13,112 bases of DNA from Chloroflexota bacterium (GTDB taxonomy: Bacteria > Chloroflexota > Dehalococcoidia > DSTF01 > JACRBR01). The stretch lies in NCBI GenBank assembly GCA_016213125.1, contig JACRBR010000051.1:1-13112 (forward strand). Direction: 5' to 3'. The notes beneath the pieces were generated by a model, which worked only from the letters and a program-made list of their open reading frames with translations, made no database searches and was not told where the DNA came from. Both the position numbers and the translations under genes were made by a program. Shown here in pieces: positions 6,808 through 13,112 of the stretch (positions are counted from its first letter, which is position 1; the number at the start of each line of letters is the position of its first letter).

Positions 6808-8373
6808 CTAACTAACCTTCTCCACGTCGACGTGGACGGCCCTGTCTGCAGGAACGGGCTGCCACTGGAGCGGACGGTACTGGAGGTGGCCGTAGCCGCC
6901 GACGAGTCCGAGCCACTTCACGTGCCCCGGCTCCACGTCGGCCTGGCTGTACCACTCGCGGTGCATGTAAGGCTCGAAGCCGTTGTAGACAATGACCTGC
7001 CCGGGGCGGACCGACGGCGAGATCTTGGCCGTGATCTGCATCGAGCCGACGTCGCTGATGACGCGCACCCATTCGCCGTTTTCGATGCCCTTCGCCTCGG
7101 CGTCCCGGTTGTTGATGAACATGAAGGGCTCGCCGCGGTGCGTGTTGAGCAGAATGTTGTTGGTCATGTTCATGGAGTGGATGCTCCAGCGGTTGTGGCC
7201 GCTCGTCATCTTGAACTGGCGCGCGGGCCCGCCGTGCCCGGGCGGCTCCTTGTGCACGGGGAACTCTTCGCCGGCCTCGAGGAACCACTCGTGGTCGATG
7301 TAGAACTGTGCCCGCCGCGTGAGCGTCGGGTAGGGCATCTTGTCCTCGGTGTGCCAGCGGAAGGGGTTGTGAGTCTCGTCCGGCTTGATGGTCGAGGCCT
7401 GCCCGAGGCCGTGGCCGACGAGGCCCCAGCCGGTCCAGCGGATCGCGCCCTTCTGCCGCGCGACGTCGAGCGAGCTGTCGGGCGGGAGGATGCCGTATGC
7501 GGCGTCGTCCTTGATGGTCTCGTCCATGCGCCGCTCCTCGTCGAGCAGGAAGCCGTCCATGGAGAGCTTGTTGGTGATGTCCCTGAGATCGTGCTGGACG
7601 CCGTTGCGGTCCGTGAACTGAAGCATCTCACGCGCGGCCGCGCGTTCCTCGATCTTGCGCACCAGGCCGATGCCGATGTCGTAGTCGTTCAGGACATCCT
7701 CCGGCGGGTCGACGGCCTGATCGATGAGCACGAAGTTGAGGTGATGGACGGAGGGCATGCTGTTGCCCATCTTCTCGTAATGCTGGGCCGCTGGAAGGAT
7801 GTAGTCGGAGTACATGCCCGTCGTGTTCATGCGGAAGTCGACCGAGACGATCATCTTCAGGTCGGGCCAGAGCTTGTCGAGGAGGAGACGCTGGCCGCCG
7901 CGCTGACGGCGAAGCATGTTGCCGCCGGCCTCGAAGAGCACCCGGGGGACCACCTCGCGGTAGGTCTTCGCGAGGCCCGAATCCCACCAGCCACGGTCGA
8001 TCGACTCATTCAGGTACTCGTCGAACGTGCGCTTCATGGAGGGATCGTTGTTGTCGGGGTTGTTCCAGCGTTCCTTGTAGCCGTACTGGTAGTACCAGAG
8101 GAAGGCGGGCGGGATCATGCGGCCGAGGCCGCCGAGTTCGGCCGCCATCTGCGCCGCGCGATAGGTCACCATCTCGAGGGTCAACGTCGGGTCGTCGGCC
8201 GTGAGCATGCGGCGCGCCTTGGCCAGGTTCGTGACCCACTCGCGTGCTGCGTCCTGTCCGGGGCGCCCCTTCTGGCGCATGAAACTTCCCCCGTCGAGGC
8301 CAGAGATGGCCCAGGAGCGTGTGCCGGTGCCCTGCTTGCCCCAGTTGCCGGTCAGGCCGAGCAGGAGCGCCAT
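6808..8373 (-). CDS. Type II DMSO-reductase-family alpha subunit, C-terminal part after an in-frame TAG
   Basis: This is the continuation, in the same frame, of the alpha gene starting at 9594. The frame is open from 8487, just after the internal TAG, and the 38 codons before ATG 8373 encode expected family sequence (RRTKIFIGWNSGKYYHGDL). ATG 8373 has no Shine-Dalgarno site and is therefore a poor real start. The 521 residues hold the rest of the Mo-cofactor domains, beginning LLLGLTGNWGKQGTGT. The C-terminal dinucleotide-binding domain contains TSGHNRWSIHSMNMTNNILL, FMFINNRDAEAKGI and GEWVRVISDVGSMQI. No further frameshift or stop is seen, so decay, if any, is recent. Full alpha would be about 928 residues, normal for the family. 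It stops with TAG. Confidence 0.8.
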   Translation of the reverse strand: MALLLGLTGNWGKQGTGTRSWAISGLDGGSFMRQKGRPGQDAAREWVTNLAKARRMLTADDPTLTLEMVTYRAAQMAAELGGLGRMIPPAFLWYYQYGYKERWNNPDNNDPSMKRTFDEYLNESIDRGWWDSGLAKTYREVVPRVLFEAGGNMLRRQRGGQRLLLDKLWPDLKMIVSVDFRMNTTGMYSDYILPAAQHYEKMGNSMPSVHHLNFVLIDQAVDPPEDVLNDYDIGIGLVRKIEERAAAREMLQFTDRNGVQHDLRDITNKLSMDGFLLDEERRMDETIKDDAAYGILPPDSSLDVARQKGAIRWTGWGLVGHGLGQASTIKPDETHNPFRWHTEDKMPYPTLTRRAQFYIDHEWFLEAGEEFPVHKEPPGHGGPARQFKMTSGHNRWSIHSMNMTNNILLNTHRGEPFMFINNRDAEAKGIENGEWVRVISDVGSMQITAKISPSVRPGQVIVYNGFEPYMHREWYSQADVEPGHVKWLGLVGGYGHLQYRPLQWQPVPADRAVHVDVEKVS

Positions 8374-8487
8374 CGATCGCTCATAGAGGTCGCCGTGGTA
8401 GTACTTGCCAGAGTTCCAGCCGATGAAGATCTTCGTGCGGCGGGTGGCGACTTTTCGGGCCAGTTTGCGGATGGCATCGGGGTGGAT

Positions 8488-8490
8488 CTA
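8488..8490 (-). other. In-frame amber codon splitting the alpha subunit gene
   Basis: The frame reads AAAKIC, then TAG, then IHPDAIRKLARK, all in one frame with homologous-looking sequence on both sides. A single substitution from GAG, AAG, CAG, TGG, TTG, TCG, TAC or TAT would create it. The relatives I recall often have Gly here, which would need two changes. TAG is used as a normal stop by most genes in the window. Confidence 0.9.
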
Positions 8491-9594
8491 GCAGATCTTG
8501 GCGGCGGCCTCCGGTTCGTAGTCCTGCAGCTTCTCCTTAAGGCGCTCGAAGGCAGGCATGACCTCGACCTGGGAGCCGTCCTTCAGCGTCACCATGATGG
8601 AGCCCTCGAGCGCCGGCTCGACGTCGGCAGTGGCGAGGGTGCCTCGCGGCGCGGGTGCAAGGACGCGGGCGCGCGCGTCGATCCAGAAGAACTGGTCGTC
8701 GCGGTCACCTTCGCTGACGTCGCTGCCGCGGAGGAAGCGAAGATTGTCTTTGCGGATGAGCAGCGGGAGATCCGTCTGCTCCTGCACAAACTTCTTATCA
8801 TAGAGGCCCGCATCGATGATGACCTTGCACATCGAGAGGGCGAACGCCGCATCGGTGCCGATGCGTACCGGGACGTGGTAGTCGGCGTGGATGGCCGAGG
8901 GGCTGTAGTCCGGCGCCACCGTGATGACTTCACCGCCGTTGTAGCGGGACTCGGCGACGGAGTGGTACCAGTGGATGTTGGTGTAGACGGGGTTCGCGTG
9001 CCAGATGAGCGTCAGCTCGGCGAGGAACCAGTCGTCCATCGAGCTGACGGGGTTGAACTTGCCCCAGGTGATGTAGAAGCCGGGGCTGAAGTCCTGGAAC
9101 TCCGAGTTGCCGTCGGTGGTCGGCGTTCCGAGCGCGGTTGAGAACATTCGCGCCGGGCCGGCGCCGGGCTCCGGGGTCATCAGGTTAATGATGGACTCCG
9201 GCCCCTGGTCCTGGATGGCGTCGAGCATGGCGTCGGCGATGTCCGTGAACGCCTGATCCCAGGAGACCTGTTCCCATTTGCCCTCGCCGCGCTCGCCGGC
9301 CCGCTTGAGGGGATGGAGGATGCGGTCGGGCGAGGTGTGGATGTGGCACCAGGAGGCGCCCTTCTGGCACCCCATGGGGTTCATGTCCGGCACACCCGGC
9401 TGGATCACGGGGAGCTGACCGCCCTGCTCCTCGCGCATGATCTTGCCGTCTTTGACGTAGACGCGGAACGGGCAGCCACCGGGGTAGCAGTCGACGGAGT
9501 GGCTGCCCCAGGTGACCTTGTCCCACTTCCACTTGTCGCGGTATCGATCGGACCAGGCGCCGGTTGCGATCTTGCGTTCGGTCTTGGTCACCAT
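8488..9594 (-). CDS. Type II DMSO-reductase-family alpha subunit, N-terminal part (truncated by TAG)
   Basis: These are the first 368 residues of a Mo-bisPGD catalytic subunit of the EbdA, S25dA, SerA, PcrA and NarG group, which oxidise C-H bonds or reduce oxyanions. The Fe-S (FS0) ligands are H32, C36, C41 and C76 (HSVDCYPGGC, then NPMGCQKGA). The C-x4-C spacing differs from C-x3-C of NarG. The Mo ligand is probably an Asp in SSMDDWF (D187 or D188), the type II hallmark. GERGEGKWEQVSWDQAF is also typical. The start at 9594 has a strong Shine-Dalgarno site and no twin-arginine signal, so the enzyme should be cytoplasmic, unlike periplasmic EbdA. It follows thiolase and acyl-CoA dehydrogenase genes, suggesting a hydrocarbon or steroid-like substrate (inference). 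As it stands, the first product ends before most of the cofactor-binding domains and would be inactive without readthrough. Confidence 0.85.
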   Translation of the reverse strand: MVTKTERKIATGAWSDRYRDKWKWDKVTWGSHSVDCYPGGCPFRVYVKDGKIMREEQGGQLPVIQPGVPDMNPMGCQKGASWCHIHTSPDRILHPLKRAGERGEGKWEQVSWDQAFTDIADAMLDAIQDQGPESIINLMTPEPGAGPARMFSTALGTPTTDGNSEFQDFSPGFYITWGKFNPVSSMDDWFLAELTLIWHANPVYTNIHWYHSVAESRYNGGEVITVAPDYSPSAIHADYHVPVRIGTDAAFALSMCKVIIDAGLYDKKFVQEQTDLPLLIRKDNLRFLRGSDVSEGDRDDQFFWIDARARVLAPAPRGTLATADVEPALEGSIMVTLKDGSQVEVMPAFERLKEKLQDYEPEAAAKIC

Positions 9595-9599
9595 GTGTC

Positions 9600-9607
9600 T
9601 TCCTCCC
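9600..9607 (-). promoter_or_regulatory. Shine-Dalgarno site fixing the alpha subunit start
   Basis: GGGAGGAA lies five bases before ATG 9594 on the minus strand. It fixes the start there, which excludes an upstream Tat signal peptide. Confidence 0.75.
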
Positions 9608-9760
9608 GTCGTTGGCCGGAGCCCTCTGTGGTTCGCGGCGTGGCTGTTTAGCTGGATGTGTTGGGTTTGGTGTGACTGTTAGATTCGCGGCGTCGCAGCT
9701 TGCGGCGCATCTATTCCCGACCTGCGGCAGCGCAGTCCTCCCTCGCGCCGGTTCTGCCTC

Positions 9761-10981
9761 CTACACCGCCAGAATGTGCACGGTGGTCGCGGCCGCTTCG
9801 CCGCGCACCATGCCGCCGCCGTTTTCCGTGAGGCCGACGCGCGCGCCCTTCACCTGGCGCTCGCCGGCTTCACCTCGAAGCTGCAGGAAGATCTCGTAGA
9901 GCTGCGCGACGCCCGTGGCCCCGACGGGGTGGCCCTTCGCCAGCAAGCCGCCGCTGGTATTCACCGGGATGCGGCCGCCGATCTCGGTGGCGCCCTCATC
10001 GACCAGTCGGCCGCACTCGCCGAGCCCGCAGAGGCCCAACTCCTCGTAGATCGCCAGTTCCGCCGGCGCGGACGCGTCGTGGACCTCCATGACGTCGATG
10101 TCGCGCGGCGTCATGCCTGCCATTTCGAACGCACGGTGGGCCGCGCGCTCGGTGATGCCGCCGTCCTCTGCCCGCGTGTCCGACCCGGAGGCGAGTGACG
10201 ACGCGCGGACCCAGACGGGCCGGGTCGTGTACTGCGCGGCCTTTTCGGCGCTGACCAGCACGGCCGCGGCCGCGCCATCGCCGATGGGCGCGCACATGAG
10301 GCGGGTCAGCGGGTCGGCGACCATGGGCGACGCGAGGATCTCCTCCAGGCTGTAGCGCTCGCGGTACTGCGCGTGCGGATTGAGGCTGCCGTTGTTGTGG
10401 TTCTTCACGGCGATGCGGGCGTAATGCTCCTTCGTCGTGCCGTACTTGGTCATGTGGGCGCGCGCCCCAGCGGCGTAGATGTCCATGAAGAGGCTGCGCG
10501 ACTTGCCGGCGCCGCTCTCGCCGGCGGCGGAGGTGTCGCTGGGGGGCTTGAGCTGTTCCATGATGCCGCGGAGTTGCTCGACGTCGACGCCGGCGCTGAA
10601 CGTGGCGAGCGCCTTCGCCTTGTCGGTCGTGTACATCTTCTCGACACCGAGCACGAGCGCGGTGTCGTACAGGCCCGACGCGACGTAGACCCAGCCGAGC
10701 TGGAACGCGGTGGACGAGCTGGCGCAGGCGTTCTCTGCGTTGACCATGGGGATCTTGTCGATACCCATCTCGCGAAGGACGACCTGCGCGCGAATGCACT
10801 CCTGCCCCGTGGTGAGGCCGGCCGCGGCGTTGCCGACGATGGCGACCTCGAGGTCGCGTTTGTCCATGCCGGCGGCGTCGAGGGCGGCGGTCACGGCTTC
10901 CCGCGACAGGTCCTTGAGCCCGCGATCCGGGTACTTCGCGAAGCGGGTCATGCCCGCTCCGACGACGGCGACATCTCTCAC
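9761..10981 (-). CDS. SCP2-type thiolase (acetyl-CoA acetyltransferase family)
   Basis: This 406-residue thiolase should cleave a 3-ketoacyl-CoA with CoA, or run the reverse condensation. The nucleophile Cys86 is in VNAENACASSSTAFQLG. H301 lies in MEVHDASAPAE and H351 in GGLLAKGHPVGATG. The C-terminal motif reads GLTENGGGMVRGEAA, where many relatives have Cys in place of Thr385; the second thiolase Cys therefore seems absent, which is common among SCP2-like and DUF35-partnered thiolases. No DUF35 partner gene is visible. The start is GTG 10981, preceded by AAGGAG at seven bases; it follows the acyl-CoA dehydrogenase by 25 bases, so the two are one operon. A 166-base gap separates it from the molybdoenzyme alpha gene, which may have its own promoter. 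Relatives act in fatty-acid, sterol side-chain and anaerobic aromatic degradation, so the exact substrate is open. It ends with TAG. Confidence 0.9.
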   Translation of the reverse strand: MRDVAVVGAGMTRFAKYPDRGLKDLSREAVTAALDAAGMDKRDLEVAIVGNAAAGLTTGQECIRAQVVLREMGIDKIPMVNAENACASSSTAFQLGWVYVASGLYDTALVLGVEKMYTTDKAKALATFSAGVDVEQLRGIMEQLKPPSDTSAAGESGAGKSRSLFMDIYAAGARAHMTKYGTTKEHYARIAVKNHNNGSLNPHAQYRERYSLEEILASPMVADPLTRLMCAPIGDGAAAAVLVSAEKAAQYTTRPVWVRASSLASGSDTRAEDGGITERAAHRAFEMAGMTPRDIDVMEVHDASAPAELAIYEELGLCGLGECGRLVDEGATEIGGRIPVNTSGGLLAKGHPVGATGVAQLYEIFLQLRGEAGERQVKGARVGLTENGGGMVRGEAAATTVHILAV

Positions 10982-11006
10982 GTGCGATCTCCTTCGTGCA
11001 CAGGCA

Positions 11007-12212
11007 TCACTCCGCGAGCAGCTGGTCGGCGGCCTTCAGCGAGACCAACTCGTTCGTGCCGTCCATGATCTGCAGCAGCTTGGCGTCGCGATAGAACTTC
11101 TCGACGGGATGCTCCTTCGAGATGCCGTAACCGCCGAAGACCTGCACCATCTCGGCGGTGACGCGCATGGCCATATCGCTGGCCATGGTGCGGGCGGCCA
11201 TCGCGGTGGGCAGGTGGGGGCGGCCCGTCGAGATGAGCCACGACGACTTCCAGAGGAGGGCGCGCGCAGCCTCGATCTGGCGGTAAGCGTCGAAAAGCTT
11301 GAGCTTCACCGTGTCGTGCTCGCAGATACGGCGTCCGCCCTGCACGCGTTCCTTTGCATACGCCAGCGCCTCCTCGTAGGCGGCGCGGGCGACGCCAACG
11401 GCGAGCGCGCCGACGGCGGTGTTGCCGCCGGTGCCGATGCGCTCGAGCATCATGCGGTAGGCAGCGCCGGGAGGAAGCATCACGAATTCGGGCGGGATGC
11501 GGACGTTGTCGAAGTAGATCTCGGCCTGGTTCAGTCCACGGAGGCCGAGCTTGTTGAGGGGCTTGCCACGGGTGATACCGGGCAGGTTTCCGGGGATGGC
11601 GAAGGTGATCGTGCCTTCCATGCCCTGCGACGGGTCGTGATTCACCATCAAGAGGATGGCGTCGGCCATCCAGCCGTTGCTGACGAAGGCTGACTTCTGG
11701 CCGTTCACGACGTACTCGTCGCCGTCCTTCGTGGCGGTTGCTTCCATGTGGATATCGGGCTGGCCGAACTGGAAGAGGTCCGAGCCGTGGTGGGGCTCGG
11801 TGACGGCCCAGGCGCCGCTGTGCACGCCCTTCGTGTCTTCGACGAAGGCCTCCAGGTATTCCTTATAGAAGGGGTGGCGGTCTTTGGCCCCGGCGGAGAT
11901 GCCGGCGATCATCGGGGCGACCAGGAGGTGGCTCGCGAGGCCAGCATCGCCGACGGCCAGCTCCTCCTGGACGATGATGCTCGTCATCTCGGGCGCGCCG
12001 ACACCGCCGACTTCCTTCGGCAGGCCGAGCTTGTGGAAGCCGAGCTCGTACGCGCCGGCGAGCACCTTGCGCATGCGGTCGCTTGTGTATGCGGCTTCAG
12101 GGTCGGAGATGCGGTCGATCTCAGCGCCGGCGGGGCGGATCTCGGTGCGGGCGAAGTCCCGCGTCATGTCGCGAATGCGTTCGACCTCTTCGGGCAGCGT
12201 GAAGGACACCAT
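11007..12212 (-). CDS. Acyl-CoA dehydrogenase
   Basis: This 401-residue FAD enzyme should oxidise an acyl-CoA to the 2,3-enoyl-CoA and pass electrons to ETF. Domains run in the usual order: N-terminal helices (1-125), beta domain with AWAVTEPHHGSDL (134-146) and YVVNGQKSAFVSNG (167-180), and C-terminal helices with VQVFGGYGISKEHPVEKFYRDAKLL. The usual catalytic Glu of the YEGT motif is Asp384 (QIMDGTNEL). Glu257 in MMLERIGTGG lines up with the alternative base of isovaleryl- and long-chain acyl-CoA dehydrogenases (QERL/LERL). The ATG at 12212 has GGAG nine bases upstream, and its protein begins MVSFTLPEEVERI as the family expects. A longer frame running up to 12698 is open by chance. It is the first gene of a minus-strand run with the thiolase. 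The stop is TGA. Confidence 0.93.
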   Translation of the reverse strand: MVSFTLPEEVERIRDMTRDFARTEIRPAGAEIDRISDPEAAYTSDRMRKVLAGAYELGFHKLGLPKEVGGVGAPEMTSIIVQEELAVGDAGLASHLLVAPMIAGISAGAKDRHPFYKEYLEAFVEDTKGVHSGAWAVTEPHHGSDLFQFGQPDIHMEATATKDGDEYVVNGQKSAFVSNGWMADAILLMVNHDPSQGMEGTITFAIPGNLPGITRGKPLNKLGLRGLNQAEIYFDNVRIPPEFVMLPPGAAYRMMLERIGTGGNTAVGALAVGVARAAYEEALAYAKERVQGGRRICEHDTVKLKLFDAYRQIEAARALLWKSSWLISTGRPHLPTAMAARTMASDMAMRVTAEMVQVFGGYGISKEHPVEKFYRDAKLLQIMDGTNELVSLKAADQLLAE

Positions 12213-12294
12213 GATGTGGTTCTCCACGTCCGGCCGGGGAGGGGGACGTGCGGGTATCCTAGTCGGCGGTGGGGCGCGGACGCAGCGTGCGTTT

Positions 12295-12321
12295 GGCCCG
12301 CCGGGGCGGGCCATATGGCCC
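12295..12321. promoter_or_regulatory. Overlapping palindromes in the divergent intergenic region
   Basis: GGCCCGCC and GGCGGGCC (12295-12302 and 12305-12312) form an inverted repeat. It overlaps the perfect palindrome GGGCCATATGGCCC (12308-12321). Both lie between the divergent acyl-CoA dehydrogenase and hypothetical genes and could be an operator for a dimeric repressor. No clear promoter boxes were found beside them. Confidence 0.4.
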
Positions 12322-12387
12322 ACGTGCCATGAAGCAGGGGTGGGGCCGGGGCTGCCGTGACGCCGGGAAGATTGCGTTCGGAGGTGG

Positions 12388-12885
12388 ATGTTGGAACAAG
12401 AGCCGACATCGGTGCTGAACCTGGCCTGGCGGGCACGCGAAGGTACACGGTCGGATCGAGGTGTTGCGAACGCCACTCGCCGCCAATACCTCGACTTCTT
12501 CGTGGACGGCACATCTCTGTATGACGCGCTTGGTGTGAGTGATTGGGTCAGCTGGCTGGCGGATTGGCCGAACCCACTTTCCATCGGCGAACTGCTACCT
12601 GAGGGAGAATCTGTACTGGACTCGGAGATAGAAGGGGTTGCGAGACGACTCCTGTATGTTTGTCCGGAGTGCGGCGACCTGAGATGTGGCGCGATCACCG
12701 CCGTTATTCATCAGGAAGGCGATCGCGTCGTCTGGAAGGACTTCGCCGAGTTGTTTTGGGACCCAAGCGACGATATGCGTCCCTTATTCGATGCCGAGAA
12801 GTTCAATCACGTTGGCCCCTTCTACTTCGGCCGCAAGCAGTACATCGACACCCTACGCAATCGCCCGAAGCATCCAGCGCACTAG
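12388..12885 (+). CDS. Hypothetical protein with a CPEC...C motif
   Basis: This protein of about 165 residues belongs to no family I can name. It has a short Cys cluster, C92-x2-C95 and C100, within YVCPECGDLRCGAITAVI, followed by DRVVWKDFAELFWDP, which suggests a small metal-binding element in a soluble mixed fold. No signal peptide or membrane segment is seen. GGAGG at 12380-12384 leaves only three bases before ATG 12388 but six before TTG 12391, so TTG 12391 is an equally likely start. It is divergent from the acyl-CoA dehydrogenase, with 175 bases between. Codon choice looks less GC-biased than in the neighbours, which could hint at a different origin. It ends with TAG. Confidence 0.65.
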   Translation: MLEQEPTSVLNLAWRAREGTRSDRGVANATRRQYLDFFVDGTSLYDALGVSDWVSWLADWPNPLSIGELLPEGESVLDSEIEGVARRLLYVCPECGDLRCGAITAVIHQEGDRVVWKDFAELFWDPSDDMRPLFDAEKFNHVGPFYFGRKQYIDTLRNRPKHPAH

Positions 12886-13004
12886 CGGCTACCTCACGTT
12901 GCAGCCGCTCGAGGTGGCCACGCAGACGCCTGTTCGCGTGCATCCTCGTCCACGGCAAGAAGCATCGGCGGGGCCAGGGTTTGGGGCGACGAGATGCTGG
13001 AGTG

Positions 13005-13043
13005 TGGCACGCCCGGAGGGATTCGAACCCCCGACCCTCGGTG
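13005..13043 (-). tRNA. 3' portion of a tRNA (T arm, acceptor strand, encoded CCA); no 5' half in window
   Basis: On the minus strand a T arm is seen with stem GGGGG, loop TTCGAAT and stem CCCTC (13032 down to 13016), closed by four Watson-Crick pairs and one G-U. The acceptor strand CGGGCGT follows, then G73 and an encoded CCA at 13007-13005. The bases before the T arm (CCGAG, then GGTC) fit a tRNA anticodon 3' strand and variable loop. The acceptor partner (about RCGCCCG) and a D arm are not found in the remaining 69 bases. It is therefore a partial tRNA, an attachment-site copy, or the 3' exon of an interrupted tRNA. The acceptor resembles tRNA-Arg, but the isotype is not assigned. Confidence 0.55.
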
Positions 13044-13078
13044 GCGACGCGAGCCCTTGCGGCCCGTAGACAAGGCCT

Positions 13079-13094
13079 CACGAGATGTTCTCGT
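13079..13094. repeat. Short hairpin next to the tRNA-like sequence
   Basis: CACGAGA (13079-13085) is followed by TGT and TCTCGT (13089-13094). ACGAGA and TCTCGT are perfect 6-bp arms with a three-base loop. It lies where the missing 5' part of the tRNA would be expected. Confidence 0.45.
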
Positions 13095-13112
13095 CGTGTG
13101 TCAGCGTCAGTC

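Noticed and set aside
8488..8490. TAG as pyrrolysine or a reassigned sense codon
   Set aside because: Seven neighbouring genes end in TAG with no further homologous sequence beyond, and no pyl genes are visible. Global reassignment is unlikely.
6832..9141. 769-residue plus-strand reading frame
   Set aside because: It is antisense to the alpha subunit and arises from high GC at third codon positions. Its translation has no recognisable domain, while the minus strand gives clear homology.
9595..9760. Possible small gene or promoter between thiolase and alpha
   Set aside because: Only a short CTGCG/CGCAG hairpin and the alpha ribosome binding site were seen; no convincing -35/-10 pair or reading frame was found.
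12213..12698. N-terminal extension of the acyl-CoA dehydrogenase frame
   Set aside because: The extra residues are low-complexity and unlike the family. ATG 12212 has a ribosome binding site and gives a normal N-terminus.
12803..13081. Minus-strand 92-residue reading frame
   Set aside because: It overlaps the tRNA-like sequence and the end of the hypothetical gene; it has no domain.
13005..13100. Complete class II or selenocysteine tRNA
   Set aside because: No 5' strand complementary to CGGGCGT and no D arm are found within reach. The best anticodon-arm fold has a C-C mismatch and no purine at 37.
13005..13112. tmRNA 3' end
   Set aside because: tmRNAs end with a G-U at pair 3-70 and A73 before CCA. 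Here position 70 is C and position 73 is G.

Overview
The window is high-GC bacterial DNA with compact genes, good Shine-Dalgarno sites and one apparently leaderless gene. Gene content points to an anaerobic or facultative bacterium with molybdenum redox enzymes and acyl-CoA metabolism, possibly Chloroflexota, Actinomycetota or a deltaproteobacterial lineage. The sequence alone does not settle the taxon. No integrase, transposase, CRISPR array or rRNA was seen.

Left part, plus strand (1-5600). The window opens inside a large molybdopterin oxidoreductase of the tetrathionate/arsenate reductase (TtrA/ArrA-like) type, whose N-terminus lies outside. A protein with a degenerate receiver-like domain and two Cys/His clusters follows. 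Next is a compact arsenic operon: an ArsR repressor, an Acr3 arsenite efflux pump overlapping or closely following it, and an 82-residue three-CxxC zinc protein resembling DUF2180. A consensus -35 box and a perfect inverted repeat abutting the arsR start codon form the likely self-regulated promoter.

Right part, minus strand (12212 down to 5686). Four genes run in one direction: an acyl-CoA dehydrogenase, an SCP2-type thiolase, then the alpha and beta subunits of a type II DMSO-reductase-family enzyme (the group of ethylbenzene dehydrogenase, C25 steroid dehydrogenase, selenate and chlorate reductases). This suggests oxidation or hydroxylation of a hydrocarbon-like substrate coupled to beta-oxidation-type steps. 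No gamma (heme b) or delta (chaperone) gene is present, and alpha has no Tat signal. The alpha reading frame is cut by one in-frame TAG at 8488-8490, with both sides intact and in the same frame. TAG is also the normal stop of 7 of the 10 genes here, so the internal TAG probably ends translation: a recent pseudogene, a readthrough case or a sequence error. Two perfect hairpins lie in the 75-base gap between alpha and beta.

Right end. A divergent hypothetical gene with a CxxC motif (12388-12885) is separated from the acyl-CoA dehydrogenase by a region with overlapping palindromes. Near the edge is the 3' part of a tRNA on the minus strand, with T arm, acceptor strand and encoded CCA but no matching 5' half in the window. 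It could be an attachment-site remnant or a split or intron-containing tRNA.
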